Shown piece after piece: positions 25,719 through 38,912 of a stretch of 64,000 bases of DNA. The notes under the pieces are model-generated. The model was given only the letters and a program-made list of their open reading frames with translations, ran no database searches and had not been told where the DNA came from. Positions within the stretch are counted from its first letter, which is position 1, and each line of letters starts with the position of its first letter. Source of the DNA: Paratinospora sagittata (taxonomy: Eukaryota > Streptophyta > Magnoliopsida > Ranunculales > Menispermaceae); contig CM069611.1 of the NCBI GenBank assembly GCA_035771175.1, positions 17,681,366 through 17,745,365 of the forward strand. The letters run 5' to 3'. The translations under genes were made by a program, and so were the position numbers.

Positions 25719-25907
25719 AATTTGGTATTTATGTGAATGAATAAATGTGACGAATGTTTTGATTGTGATAATTAGGTTTATGATAGTCAATATTTAAGGG
25801 GAGATTTATGCCAAAAATTTTTATGAAAATTGAGGTATAAGAAGGCTGACATAGTATTATATACGTCAGTGTGGCATATATAGTATTATGTGTCGGTTGT
25901 GACGTCA

Positions 25908-26366
25908 CTAGTACAGAGTGGGTCAAGACACAACGGACATTCCGAGCTTTGCACAAGTTAGTGCAATTGAGAAAACCCAACATTTTGTTTCTTGTAGAAA
26001 CTAAAGCTTTAGATTTTCAAGCTGAGCATGCTAGAAATAAATTGAATTTTGATTGTTGCTTCTCGGTGGCTCGTATCGGCCTTAGTGGTGGATTGATGTT
26101 ACTATGGAACAATTCTCAATCAATGTCAATTCTTTCTTTCTCAAAAGGCCACATGGATGTTATTGTTAGGAATGTGCATAACAAAGATTGGAGGTTCACA
26201 GGGTTCTACGGTGACTCAAAAACACACAACTGCCACCACTCTTGGGATCTCCTTGAACGCCTCAGCCAATTATATGATATGCCATGGATCTGCGGAGGGG
26301 ATTTTAATAAGATCATGTTTAATCATGAAAAATAGGAGTACCCAGAACCACGTCAAACAAATACCT
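25908..26366 (+). pseudogene. LINE piece 3: endonuclease domain
   Basis: The frame shows RTFRALHKL, the metal-binding FLVETK glutamate motif, a GLSGGLMLLW stretch and an ICGGDFN motif; these are the order and motifs of the apurinic/apyrimidinic-type endonuclease of plant L1-like LINEs. A TAG at 26333 ends the frame. The piece stops at the TACCT duplication (26362-26366), and the domain resumes at 28341. Confidence 0.85.
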
Positions 26367-26395
26367 TGTAATACCCAGAGAAAAAAAAAAAAAAG

Positions 26396-26946
<551 letters not shown>

Positions 26947-28340
26947 TTGCACTATAATATGTTATTATATATATATATATACTTACTTTAAACATTCCAC
27001 CACTATATATATATGTATATATCTCTACACTCATAATCGTTCTTATGAGTAATTATATTAACAAACGTAATATACGTGTACAGGTTAAGTACTACGCGTG
27101 ACGATGAATTTAAGTTATTTGAAATTTAGCGATTTAGGTGGGGATGATTCTAGGCCTTTATAATATTTTATTTGATATATAGATAAGAATGTTAAATTAA
27201 TTAGGTCCATAGTATTATTAGATTGCTTATGCATGCCTATTGTACACGATTATATATATGCAATGTTGTGATTGTTTAACCATGATGATATGTGTGTTAA
27301 CATGATTTTTATTCTGATCAAATGATAATTGGATGCATGAAATTTATGTGGTAGTTGAATTCATTTATAAATTATAATGTCTGATAATGAAATGTATGAT
27401 TTGGAATATTAGCATAGTGAATGCGTGAACACTATTATAATTGATTTTGTGACTAATACCATGTGTAGTGGAGTTGAATATGTTTTATGAATACACTTAA
27501 TATCGTGCTTATACGTATAGCGTGACATCACTAAAGAACACGATTAAGATAAGAATCACACATATGGGGCAGGTATTCTAAGGAATATCGCCAATGTGCT
27601 AATTTTTGGGCTGTGCCACCCTGAGTTTGATTTTTCTAACGGTACGTGATTTAGAACGTGATAAAATTTTTGACTCAAATAATTTAATGTTGCAACGATT
27701 AATGTGTGAAACTTGTTTGTAATGTTCTTGTGTATGTATCACAATGAAATATTGTGAATTGTTTAGATGACCCACTGGACTTTCAAGCTCACCCCTATTT
27801 TTTACATGCAGATACTTAGAAAATAAGATCGCAAGTTCGTGACGTAGTTCAGTGTAGTAGGGGTGGGTTTAATTAATTAATTAGCATTGTGGTGATAGGA
27901 CTGAACCTTTTATTTAATTTTTAAAGGTTTATTATTTAAACGAATTGTATTGATAATTGAAATTCAATGAATATTTTTACGGTCAGTAAAGACCCTGTGA
28001 TTTATTTCACGTGTGAATGCCTTGGAATAGAATTCATTAATTCTATTTGATGATTGTATTTTAATGTTGTGTCCATAATGGATGGGCAAGGGCAAGTACC
28101 ATTGTATGAAGATAACTATTGTATGAAGAATTAAAGGTATTCGTTTATCTTAATCAGTAAGTTGGTTGGAAGAATATAAACTCATAGTTTTGCAAATTTT
28201 ATTATTTATAAAATGGTTATAGGTAAAGATAGACGGATACGAGTAACGTCTTGATTTTCAGTGATATTTTATATAAAAGTAAAATATTCATTATCTTACA
28301 AAAAAAAAAATTGTTTTGAAAATCGGGGTGTTACATACCT

Positions 28341-30059
28341 CTTCCGAGATGCAGTGGAAGGGTGTAGCCTTAGTGACTTAGGCTTTACCAGGCCGAGGTT
28401 CACGTGGAATAACAAATGAAGGGGGATTATTATATCACAACAAGACTAGATCAGTGGCTATGCAACAACAATTGGAGGAATATGCTCCCATTGGCAAGAG
28501 CAAGGAACCTAGAGTACCGGTTCTCTGATCATCGTCCCATTTACCTATCCACCGAAGACACCAAGCTACATAGACTTCCAAAGCCTCTAAGATTCGAAGA
28601 GGTTTGGTTCCAAGACCCAAAATTCAGTGAGGTCGTTAACAAGGCGTGGGGTGGTCCTAGTTTGAATAGCTTGTTAGTAGTGGCAAAGATTGAGAAATGC
28701 TTAAACAAACTAAATTCATGGAACAGTTGGTCAGTCAAGAGGAACAAGGAGAAGATCACTAAGACCCACACTCTCCTCACAGGTCTCCAAAACATTGTTA
28801 CATTGGATCCAACTATCATGAAACTAATTCAAATAGTAGAAGACTAGCTCAACAAACTCATGGAGAACGAAGAGGTATACTGGAGGAAGCAGTCCAAGGC
28901 TCTATGATTACATGTTGGAGACAGGATCACTAGATTTTTCCATGGCAAAGCATCCCAAAAGAAGAAAAATAATCACATTAGGGGAATTTTTAACCAATTC
29001 AGTGATTACGTTGAGGAGAAAAATTATATTGGAACTTCTTTTATAGCATATTTTTGTAATCTTTTTAATTCTAATAATCTTCCAGCAAATGTTGTTAACC
29101 ATGTGATTGAATCTGTGAACAAGAAAATCCCACAAGATATGGAGAAGATCTTTTCCAAGGAATTCAATGCAGATGAGATTAAGGAGGCGTTATTTCAGAT
29201 GAACCCCTCTAAGGCTCTCGGCCCATATGGTATGGCAGCCTCATTCTTCCAGAAGTGTTGGCCAGTAGTACATTAGGACATCATCTTGCTTTGTCTAGAG
29301 GTGTTGAATAATGGAAGGACAGTGGAGGACCTCAACCATACAAAAATTGTACTCATTCCCAAGAAAAATGACCCTACCCAGGTTTCAGACTTTAGACCAA
29401 TAAGTCCATGCAATGTGGTCTACAAAATAATCTTCAAGGCGATGACCAACAGGCTAAGGTTGATCATGCCTCAGATCATATTGGAAAACCAGAGCGCTTT
29501 TATTATGGGCAGGCTCATCACAGACAACATCATGGAAGCCTTTGAATGCATATACTCAATTCACAAAGGTACTAGAAGCAATAACAGACATTTGGCACTC
29601 AAGTTGGATATGAGCAAGGCGGATGATAGAGTTGAATGGGATTTTGTAGAATAGATGATGAAGGCTATGAGGTTTGGCCAGAAGTGGATTAGCTTGACAA
29701 TGCAATGTGTTAGGTCTGTCACATACTCTATAGGCATTAACGGCGAAGTCTTTGGCAATGTAGAGCCAAAGAGAGGTCTGAGACAATGAGACCCATTATC
29801 CTCATTCTTATTCCTGACATGCGCAGAAAGATTGTCATCACTACTACATGCTACTAAGACTGATAATCGTATATTTGGGGTACCCGCCAGTAGATTCGGG
29901 CCGACTATTTCACACCTCCTGTTTGCAGATGATACTCCATTGTTTATACAAGCATCCGTACAAGAAGTCACAGCTCTGAAGGACATACTGAATTAGTATT
30001 CAAAAGCATTAGGACAGTTGATAAATTTTGAAAAATTAGCCATATCTTTTGCTAGAAAC
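28341..30059 (+). pseudogene. LINE piece 4: endonuclease end and reverse transcriptase
   Basis: First codons give LSDLGFTRPRFTWNN, then a broken frame to DHRPIYL, the end of the LINE endonuclease. A linker follows, then reverse transcriptase: MNPSKALGP, IVLIPKKNDP, DFRPIS, a LENQSAFIMGRLITDN block, LKLDMSKA and LLFADD (about 29917-29934; the catalytic Asp pair is kept). Several stops (28845, 28902, 29274, 29652, 29787, 29994) make it a dead copy. It ends at the GAAAC duplication. Confidence 0.9.
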
Positions 30060-31189
30060 TGTAATACCCAAAAACGATCTATTAATGGCCAATGATTTGT
30101 CACATGTGTGAAAATTTATATTTTTCTCTCATTTCCTTTCTAACAATATCCTCTAATATTTTTATTAGAAATAACCAAAAATTACTCCTTAATCTTTTCT
30201 CAGTCGTCACACTCAACGTCATCTTCTTCATTCTACTCTCAACCCTAGAGCCTACTCTCAACCCTAGAGCGTGAGCACATAGAGTGACGACCGTCGACGC
30301 ATCGTTGGAGCATCACCCAGGGTGATTTCCTTTTATCACTGTAAGTTTGCTTCTCCATTAATTATACAATCGATCACTCTGTTTTTGGCGTAGGAGATGG
30401 CAGCCATGAATGAACCCATCTGCAACTGATTTCTTTTCCCTATTATTTCTCTCTTCTCTCTTCTCTTTTTCGTTCTCTTCCTCTGCTCCTCGTTTCTCTG
30501 CACCAATGTTCGGCAAGCACCACCTAATGCCATCAATAATATCTATACTTAAGTGCCACCTCACCACCCATATAACATCATATTATACTAGACACTAACG
30601 CTCTAAACGTGCACACCATCACTCATCTAAACACCCACAGCACACATATATATTATACATTCTATATAATTGATACATCTCTTCTCATATTTAACATTAG
30701 ATGATATGTATTATATTATCTCATCATATATATATTATTATATTATGCTAGCTTATGTTATATATATTTGTTAAACATCTCACCACTATATATATATGTA
30801 TATATCTCTACACTCATAAACGTTCTTATGAGTATTTATATTAACAAACGTAATATACGTGTACAGGTTGAGTACTAGGCGTAACAAGGAATTTAAGTGA
30901 ATTAGAATTTAGCGATTCAGGTGGGGAAGATTCTATGCCTTCATAATATTTTATTTTGATATATAGATAGGAACATTAAATTAATTAGAATTATAACACT
31001 ATTAGATTGCTGGTGAATGTGTATGATACATGATTGTATGTATACCGTGATGTGATTGTTAGTATGATGATATGTATGTGTGCATGATTTTTGTTCTGTT
31101 CAGATGTTAATTGGATGCACGCAATTCATGTGGTAACTGAAATTCATATGTAAATTATAATGCTTGATAATGAGACATCTGACTTGATA

Positions 31190-31305
31190 CGTATGAGACA
31201 GTTATTCTAAGGAATATCGCCAATGAGTATTATGGGGCAGTTATTCTAACGAATATCGTCAATGTTTATTATGGGACAGTTATTCATGATGAATATTGCC
31301 AACGA
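31190..31305 (+). repeat. Imperfect palindrome present three times in LTR F
   Basis: GGCAGTTATTCTAAGGAATATCGCC and two variants occur in tandem about 40-45 bp apart. Other LTRs of the family have the module once (for example near 3016-3041). Each copy is an imperfect inverted repeat (GGC..TATTC / GAATA..GCC). Confidence 0.65.
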
Positions 31306-31486
31306 GTTTATGATTTTGGGTAGTGCCGCCTGGGGTTTCATTCCCTAAAGGTACGTGATTTGGAACATGATGAAATTCTCAACTCAAACAATCAAATGTT
31401 TCAACGATTAATGTGTGAAACTTGTTTAAAATGTTCTTGTGTATATATCATAATAAAATATTGTGAATGGTTTAGATGACCCTCTG

Positions 31487-32226
31487 GAAAGTTCGATAAA
31501 CTTAGCCTCATATTCTGCCACTGTCATGTTCCTCTGTGTCAACCTCACAAATTCAGATTGTAATTCTTTTTTGTTCGCCTTGAGAAAGAATTTATCATAA
31601 AATATCTCCTCAAAAGTTGTCCAGGTCATAGTGTTCACGTCCACTGTAGGACTTTCTTTAACCATTCTCCACCAATGTTTGGCCTCACCTATGAATTGGT
31701 GAGTCGCAATCGCCACCATTCTTGGACCAGTCACTCCAAGAACTTCCAAGTGTTCCTTAACCTCCTGGAACCACTTGTCAGCTTCCCTTGGATCTGGTTT
31801 TCCTTCAAATTTCGAAGGATGCATACTTTGGAAATCTCTCAATTGATCTGCCCATTCCTTTTCTTCATGCCTCCTGATGTTTTGAGCTTCTGGTTCATTC
31901 TACACTATAATTGTTGGATTCATTTGAGGTTGAGGCATCTATCTGGTCACCTGTTCCACTAGAGGTTGAGGCATCTATCTGGTCACCTGTTCCACTACTT
32001 GTCGCACAAATTCTGCCATCATCTTTGGTCCCAAAACAATTCCAGGGGTTGGAACTGTTGTAGGTCGAACATTCTCTGCTCCAATAGAGTCAACATTCGC
32101 TGTCAGATTTGTATGTTCTTGCTCCGTCGGCTGAGGTTCGAATGTCGGTTGTGTCTACACAACTGGTTCAGTGTCCCTTCTGAGATCACTCACAGACCTT
32201 GTGTTTCTTCTTCGAAGTGCAGCCAT
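31487..32226 (-). pseudogene. N-terminal gag fragment (Tekay/Del-like)
   Basis: Minus-strand ATG at 32226. The frame resembles residues 1-233 of the gag of element A ([15 protein letters not shown] start; later a block with [17 protein letters not shown] and [15 protein letters not shown]). It contains stop codons near 31970 and 31905 and a 42-bp tandem duplication (about 31923-32007). It ends abruptly after the residues equivalent to FIELSR. Confidence 0.85.
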
Positions 32227-32451
32227 CTATAAATTTTCAACTCATCTCGGTTAGGGTGACTCTAGATTCAGAATTTTAAGTTCTCGAAAATAAAATGATC
32301 CTATTGGTTCAGTTTCTAGGTTTAATAAAATTTTGGCAATCCATGATTGTCATAGGGTACAGGATTTGGTTTTGATACATGTAAACAAGACAAGCAAACA
32401 AACAAACAACATACCACACAATAATGGTATAAAGAAATTCCCAAACTTTCA

Positions 32452-32750
32452 CTTATTCCCTCCGTGTTCAAGTGTCCCATACCACTCTAGCCCGATGATA
32501 TAAGTTTCCACAAAGAAACTTCAATACACCCAAACAATGGCAAATGTCCTACCAACTAAGGCTTCCCAAGTACCCACTATGTCCAAGCTGTCCCATACCA
32601 GTTGAACGTAGCGATACAAGCTCGTCCAGAGTTGTTAGTCATTCACCAAACATGGCCTGCTAGTCTCCAAGTTCAAGACTCCTCAAATACCCTTAAATTC
32701 CTCCACGCCCCATACCGCTTTGGAACCAAGAATAAAAGATTCATCCTGAT
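32452..32750 (-). promoter_or_regulatory. Three leader stem-loops with GGTATGGGRC loops (F-minus)
   Basis: On the minus strand the loops are at 32716-32707 (GGTATGGGGC), 32599-32590 and 32483-32474 (both GGTATGGGAC). The flanking arms are inverted repeats, as at the same places in element A. Arm bases have changed while the loop is nearly unchanged. Confidence 0.65.
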
Positions 32751-32985
32751 CTTAGATTCTAACCAAACAGTTTCCATACAAGTTCTCGTCTCTAACCGAT
32801 GTCCTAAAAGCATTGAGTTTGTTAGACCCACTGTACTTTCATTCTCGATATTATGTTATAAATTTTATAATTGACATATTTATCTAGTTCAAGTTGAACC
32901 CTAATCTCATAAAGATTTGATACATACTCACTGATACTAAACTTCTCAAAATTTGTTGTAACACTTCCCATGATCTGAAGCCTAC

Positions 32986-32997
32986 GCTCTGATACCA
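32986..32997 (-). other. Primer-binding site, initiator tRNA-Met type (F-minus)
   Basis: Minus strand TGGTATCAGAGC, next to the LTR end at 33001, where the expected terminal CA is TA. Confidence 0.88.
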
Positions 32998-33000
32998 ATC

Positions 33001-35767
33001 TATAACACCCCGATTTTCAAAACTTAAATTTCAAGTAAAAATGAATATTTTAATTTTATCGAGAAAGATCACTGAAAATCGAGATGTTAATCGTATCCAT
33101 CTATCTTAACCCATAACCATTATATAGATAGTAAAATTTGCAAAACTATGAATTTATATTCTTCTAACCAACTTATTGGTTAAGATAAACGAATACCCTT
33201 TCATCTTCATGCTAAGGACCACATAATTTCACTATACAAATTTCCATATTAAATTGTGAGGATACTTGCCCTTGTCCATTCATTATGGACACAACATTTA
33301 AATGCATTCATCAAATAGAATTAATGAATTCAAGTCCAAGGCATTCACACGTGAAATAAACCACAGGGTCTTTACAAACCGTAATAATGTTCATTAAATT
33401 TCGATTGTTAATACAACCCGTTTAAATAATAAACTTTTAAAAATCAAATAAAAAGTTCACAAAGTCAAACAAGTAATTAGTTTATTCACTAATTAAAATC
33501 TTATCCAGATTACCATCCCACCCCTATCACTGAACCACGTCATGACTTGTTACTTTATTTTCTAAGTACATGCATGTGAAAAATAGGGGTAAGCTTGAAA
33601 GTCCAGTGGGTCATCTAAACGATTCACGACATTTTATCATGATATATACACAAGAACATTACAAACAAGTTTCACACATTAATCATTGCAACATTAGATT
33701 GTTTGAGTCAAGAATTTTATCACATTCTAAATCACGTACATTTAGGAAATCAAACACAGGGTGGCACTACCCAAAATCAGAAATTCGTTGGCGATATTCA
33801 TCATGAATAACTGCCCCATAATAAACATTGACGATATTCCTTAGAATAACTGCCTCATAATAATCAATGGCGATATTCCTTAGAATAACTGCCACATATG
33901 CGTGATTCTTATCTTAATCATGTTCTTTAGTGATGTCACACCATACATACAACATAAGTATGATATTAATTGCATTCATAAGACATATTCAAAGTCCACT
34001 ACACATGGTATGATGTCACAATGCTAAATATAATAGTATTATCGCATGAACTTCACTATGTCAATATTCTCAAATCATGTATTTCATCATCAGACATTAT
34101 AATATACAACTGAATTCAATTACCACATGAATTGCATGCATCCAATTATCATTTGATCAGAACAAAAATCATGCTGACACACATATCATCATAGTTAACA
34201 ATCACAACATGGTATAAATAAAATCATGTAAAATAGACATGCAAGAGCAATCTAATAATACTATAAACCTAATTAATTTAACATTTCTATCTATATATCA
34301 AAATAAAACATTGTAAAGGCATAGAATCCTCCCCACCTAAATCGGTTAGTCCCAAAAGTGTTGAGATTCCTCGACGTTGGGCGTTATCAACCTATCCACG
34401 CATAAATCATACGTTAATCAATTGTTTTGTATTATATTATATTAATATAATGTGCATACATGTCTATGTTGTATGGTGGTGGTCACATTATACATATAAT
34501 ATAACTTCGCTAATAAACTTCCACATGATATAATATGATGATCCAGATAGTAAAAAAAAACGTAAAATATGATATACCATAATCTAATATATTATATGTA
34601 GTATTGTATGTATGATATATATATAAATATATTATATAACATCTCGGTTGCTCTGCTTAAAAGAAAAATAAAACTTGAGTTGCAGAGAAACTGCTTTAAA
34701 TGGCAGAAAGAAGAAAACAGGGGAGAGAGAGAGAAAGGGGAAAGAAAAGGGGATGAGGAAAAGGAAAAGAAGAAGAAGAATAAGAGAGTGGAAAGAGGAT
34801 GGTGAATGGTGGCGATGTTAAGTTGCAGAGAGGTGGTGGTGGCGATGTGCCATTGGGAACAGAGCGACCAGAGAGAAAGGTTTGGGTTTCAGAAGAAAAA
34901 CCAGAGCAGGGAGAGGTTTGAGTTTCCGACGAGGCGCGATTTGAGTTTCAGAAGACGAACCAGAGCAGGGAGAGGTTTGGGTTTCCGACGAGGCGCGATT
35001 GGGTTTCAGAAGACGAACCAGAGCAGGGAGAGGAATAAGGAGGTAGCCGTGTTGCTGCTTCTTCTGCTTCCATGGCAGCCGAGAAACAAAGCATCGCCAT
35101 GCTCTATTTCACTATCTTCTTTCCGGCTATTGGGCCACGTTCACCGGTGGGAAGTCGTCCTTATTTCTTGTAAGCACTCACTTCATCAAGAAAGAGAGAG
35201 AAGGAGGAAGAGAAATGGTCGCTTGTTGTTATGTTAATGGCAGTGAAAACAGGGGATAGCTATGGTGAGAAGAGAAAGAGAAAAGAAAAAAAAAAGAGGA
35301 GAGGTTGCTCACGATGGGTACTGCTACGGATTCTTGCCGTCCTTCGCGCGCTTCAGTTACTGGTTCGTGAGAGAAAAACGAAAATCAGAGTTAACATTGA
35401 TGACCATGCATGATTGAGATTGATTGAGATAAACTCTAGAGTTAGTTTACTTGGAGATAAAATCGAATTTGAAGGAAATCTCATGTGGTGTTGGCACTCG
35501 GAAACCTTGCAAATTCAATTGGTTACTTGGAAATAAAATCGAATTTGAAGGAAATCTCTTGTGGTGTTAGCACTCGGAAACCTTGCAAATTCAATTGGAG
35601 AGTAATTAGGATCCTTTTGACTTTCTCCAATTTCATTAACGTGGTTAATCTTTTAAGGGTGGCAATTTGGCTGAGGCCCTTGGCTTCACCCAGTCTGTTA
35701 TAAATGGCCCAATTCAGACCTGGATCTGACTATTATATGAGTCGGCCTGAATTTTAAGGGGATTACA
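33001..35767 (-). repeat. 5' LTR of the minus-strand gypsy fragment
   Basis: Minus strand starts TGTAATCCCCTTAAAATT at 35767 and ends GGGGTGTTATA. Contains a 76-bp tandem duplication (35447-35599), a 58/59-bp repeat present nearly three times (34901-35033, with CCAGAGCAGGGAGAGG at 34901, 34960 and 35018), a purine-rich block (34690-34800) and three copies of the GGCGATATTC...GAATAACTGCC palindrome (33784-33896). Confidence 0.75.
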
Positions 35768-36040
35768 AGTACCCTCATGGCTCAATATTCAATTTGTGTA
35801 ATGGGAATCTATAGTCCGTGACATAGAAATTGAAAGAGTATTCTTCTATCTTAACTTGTAACCTTATTTTAAATATAAATGATATTATTAAATTTATTTT
35901 TACCTGTGTAAAGATTTTGGGGTGAAGGTAGATGAATACAATTCACGCCTCGATTCTCTTTTGCTATTTTCTTGATAAGAGCAAATATTTATTCTTACTA
36001 CTTAAAATTTAAGTTTTAAAAATCGGGGTGTGACAGAAAC

Positions 36041-36105
36041 TCTCCTAGCGGCATCAGGGAGAGCATCAAGCAACTACTAGGGATTCCAAAGGTATCGCAT
36101 CATAT
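36041..36105 (+). pseudogene. LINE piece 5: last codons after the reverse transcriptase core
   Basis: Directly after the GAAAC duplication the frame gives SIKQLLGIPKVSHH, which follows the reverse transcriptase palm in plant LINEs (usual continuation YLGLP). The similarity stops near 36105, so the LINE 3' end (RNase H, zinc knuckle, tail) is missing. Confidence 0.8.
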
Positions 36106-37060
36106 ATGATGATATGTTTGTTGTTTTTTGTGATACTTGGATGTATGTTAATGTTGTATGAACCATGCTTTGATGTAATGGATGTCACTTTACTTTATCT
36201 TTATGTGCATCATAAGTATCTTGATATATTTGTGTTATCTTGATGATTATTATATGCTCTGTGACATGTTTGGTGTGTTTGCTTTATGTGATCATATCAT
36301 TTATTTTCAAACAAAATGCTGTCAATTTTTTTAAAAATCATGCACTTTTAGGATTGCTTCCTAAGACCAATATTGAGTGTTTGAAATCATCAAAAAGGGG
36401 GAGATGGTAGGACCAATGTCCCTTTTGGTTCTGATTAATGGGTCAAGTCTTTATGACCCTAACTCTATTGATGAATTGATGGTGGCCAAGCTATTGGCAC
36501 TTTTGAATTATTAATTTAATTTCGTTGCATGTTTGGCTAAGGTGATCTCTATTGAGCATATGGGCTTAAAAAAAGTTGTTCTCACCTTGTCACCCTAGGG
36601 GAACGACTTTTGCCTATGTCGCGGTCAAGGCGTTTCGGTCGTTTTGTTCCTTGACGCCTGCATCTATTCTTGCTTCACGCAGAGAGGGGTCCGACTTTTG
36701 CAGCTTCAATTTGCACAATTCATGGATTCTTGTAATCTTGGTCCCTTGAGGCGTTTGGTTCACTTTTGGCCTGTCTCACGTTTGGCCTGTGGCCTTTTTT
36801 ATTTGATACATGTATAGCTCATGTTTGGCCTGTGGCATTTGCTATTTGATTCGTGTACAAGTCCTTTCCTACTTTTTCTCACATTTTTTTTGTTTTGACG
36901 TAGCTTTTTTGACTAAGTTACGAGATAGCGTAGATACATCTATAAATATCTTATCTATAACAAATCTTTTCATTGATCTTGAAGGTTTCCCGTCTATAAA
37001 AGCTACTACAATAAAGGATTTGTTGAAATATGATAAAGTAGTTAATAATATTATATAAAC
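36106..37060 (+). mobile_element. 3' end of a copia-type element: untranslated region, polypurine tract, start of LTR
   Basis: CAAAAAGGGGGAGAT at 36391-36405 is the polypurine tract common in plant Ty1/copia elements. The LTR would begin TGGTAGGACC at 36405. Upstream (36106-36390) is AT-rich with no gene. Downstream is LTR-like sequence with no clear end. No copia coding sequence remains here. Confidence 0.6.
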
Positions 37061-37110
37061 ATAATATTATTTATATTAAATATAATGTGTGTAAATATAT
37101 ATATAAACCA

Positions 37111-37312
37111 ACAAAGGATTGGTTAGCTGGTAAAGGGAGCGAGCCTTAGGGTGGCGGGTTGAAAGATTCATCACGAGTTCGAGCCCCACCCTAGACATAT
37201 TTAGGTTGGGAGAGGGAAACTCCCTAAAACGCCCGCCGAACCCCTCGAGTCCTGGAGGATTAGTCTTGTCGTGACGAGGATGAGGACATCTCCAAGATGC
37301 CGAAAAATTGGT

Positions 37313-37318
<6 letters not shown>
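37111..37318 (+). mobile_element. tRNA-related SINE
   Basis: About 200 bp with an A-box-like TTAGCTGGTAAAGGG near 37122 and a clear B box, GAGTTCGAGCCCC, near 37177; this spacing fits an internal RNA polymerase III promoter. A GC-rich tRNA-unrelated body follows, then a (TA)n tail from 37317. Box A is degenerate and no target duplication was found. Confidence 0.6.
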
Positions 37319-37349
<31 letters not shown>

Positions 37350-38040
37350 GTCTTTTCTAGTAAAAAATATTTTTTTAATAATGAAACGAACAATTATTTG
37401 ACACTATAAGCACTTTTATAACCTATGTATTAAACGGGTTGTAAACTATTTTTTTATAAACACTTTTGAAAAAAATAAAAACTATAAATAGAAGTTATAC
37501 CCAATAGGCACAATATCATAGTTTTTTATGTTAAAATAAAATGTAATATCATAAAATATTTTTATCTACATTTTTGTTATAATTGAATTAAAATCAATAT
37601 TTATTTTTAATTATACCAAAGTGTTAATCGATTAGAAGTATATTTATTATTAAGTACTAGTCGAAGTATAAAAGGGTAAAATTTTCATTTTCAATAAAAG
37701 CACTTTTACAAATATTTTACGAAACTCTTTTAAGGCACAATAATTAAAGCACTTTAGGTGTGTTTGGTATAGCTTATTTTGCAAAAATATTTTTAAAGAA
37801 AAGTGTTTTATGTAGAAAGCACTTTTGTAACCGTTGTACCAAACAACTCGTTCATAGTTCATTCACATCCTAATTATCCTTTATAATGTTGTAACTTATC
37901 TGGAATAAATTATATTCAGAAGACAAAAAGTAAATGATAAATGCACAAGGAAATTCTTACTCCCTTCCATTTCCGTACACTTTAGCCTTGTTATTGTGTT
38001 TATCATCTCAGTGACATGCTGACGATGCATGAAACAAGAA
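37319..38040. other. AT-rich stretch without genes
   Basis: (TA)n at 37319-37346, then AT-rich DNA. TGTTTGGTATAGC (about 37761) and GTTGTACCAAACA (about 37836) form a short inverted repeat, possibly a small MITE. Nothing else recognised. Confidence 0.4.
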
Positions 38041-38063
38041 TTTAATGGTCGTTAAAGCATCCA

Positions 38064-38342
38064 TTAATGTACCAACAAGCAAATTATCCCAACATATTCC
38101 GATTGTGAACATTCTTCTACAAACTTCATTAATTCCTTAACACTTTCAATTTTAGAAATTTTGGCCCCGATGTTGTCTACTACAATCATTCGCCCAAACA
38201 TTAAGTTTAGTCTATTTGATCTTTCCAAAACCTTATGAAAAGGCTTTTGTTCAGCGTTGTTGGAATCAACAGCAGTAGCTAGTTTCTTGGTTTGGAGTGT
38301 CAAATCAAGATCTAGATCTTTACTACCCTTGGGATAGACCAC
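38064..38342 (-). pseudogene. Copia gag fragment
   Basis: Minus-strand frame of 92 codons. The block ERSNRLNLMFGRMIVVDNI followed by ESVKELMKFVEECSQSE matches in style the gag (UBN2-type) region of plant Ty1/copia polyproteins. It is truncated at both ends and has no associated pol nearby. Confidence 0.6.
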
Positions 38343-38912
38343 AAAAAAAACTAATGAATAGTACTATACGGAACATTCTCACATTCGAATCGTTTCGTAT
38401 GCCAAAACGTTCTGTATGTCGGAACATTTCACATGCCAGAACATTTCGTGAGCTAGAATATTTTGGCATTTTTTTCCTATAAAAGGGGCTCCCCTTCTCT
38501 CATTTTCACCATCCCAACTCTCCATCCTCTCTACTTCACCTAGAGACTCTCTTCCTCTTTTTAAGACTCTTTCCTTTTTAGAGAGTCTCTTTTGTGTGGT
38601 GCGGAGTTGTTATTCTTGACAAAAAACACTGATTTAAAATTGTGAATTTGAATGTAAGAACAAAATATAGATTTGTATGTCTTATGAATTTTTATAAAAT
38701 TTTCATACATTTATCTTTTTGTCTGATATTTCTTTAAAATGCATCATTAGAACTATCACTATGCTTGATGTTCACATAGACTATATCGGTCATATATGTA
38801 CATTGACATATGAAATTTATATCGTTACCTTGATGAATTAGCAATTGATTTAATTGATCAGACTCAGTCTTGTTCCTAGTACCTTTGAATAGTGAACGGG
38901 AGATAGCTTGTT

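Larger units (their letters stand above)
20741..25907 (+). mobile_element. LTR (unit D) inserted in the LINE, holding a nested solo LTR
   Basis: The sequence has LTR character without coding: AT-rich front, GA-rich duplicated blocks (21165-21340), CACTGAGCTTG...TTCACC near 22590 and a tail ending TTGTGACGTCA. The ends are uncertain: CTAAT (20736-20740) and CTAGT (25908-25912) may be an imperfect target duplication. LINE sequence lies on both sides. Subtracting the nested element leaves about 2.3 kb. No gene was found in 20741-22831. Confidence 0.5.
31487..35767 (-). mobile_element. Truncated Ty3/gypsy element on the minus strand (F-minus)
   Basis: Read on the minus strand: 5' LTR 35767-33001 (starts TGTAATCCCC), primer site 32997-32986, leader with three hairpins, and the first ~245 codons of gag, cut off at 31487. 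The leader and gag are close relatives of those of element A. No target duplication is evident at its ends, so rearrangement rather than simple insertion may have placed it here. Confidence 0.75.
30060..36035 (+). mobile_element. LTR (unit F) split by an inverted gypsy fragment
   Basis: Starts TGTAATACCCAAAAACG and ends GGGGTGTGACA; GAAAC lies on both sides (30055-30059 and 36036-36040) and LINE codons continue beyond. Plus-strand LTR sequence covers 30060-31486 and 35768-36035. About 300 bp expected between them (from GATGACCC to AAGTACC) is missing and is replaced by the minus-strand fragment. Confidence 0.75.

Noticed and set aside
37111..37190. A tRNA gene
   Set aside because: Has a B box but no cloverleaf or acceptor-stem pairing; a SINE fits better.
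37387..37860. Larger MITE around the TGTTTGGTATAGC / GTTGTACCAAACA inverted repeat
   Set aside because: Outer ends and a target duplication could not be found.
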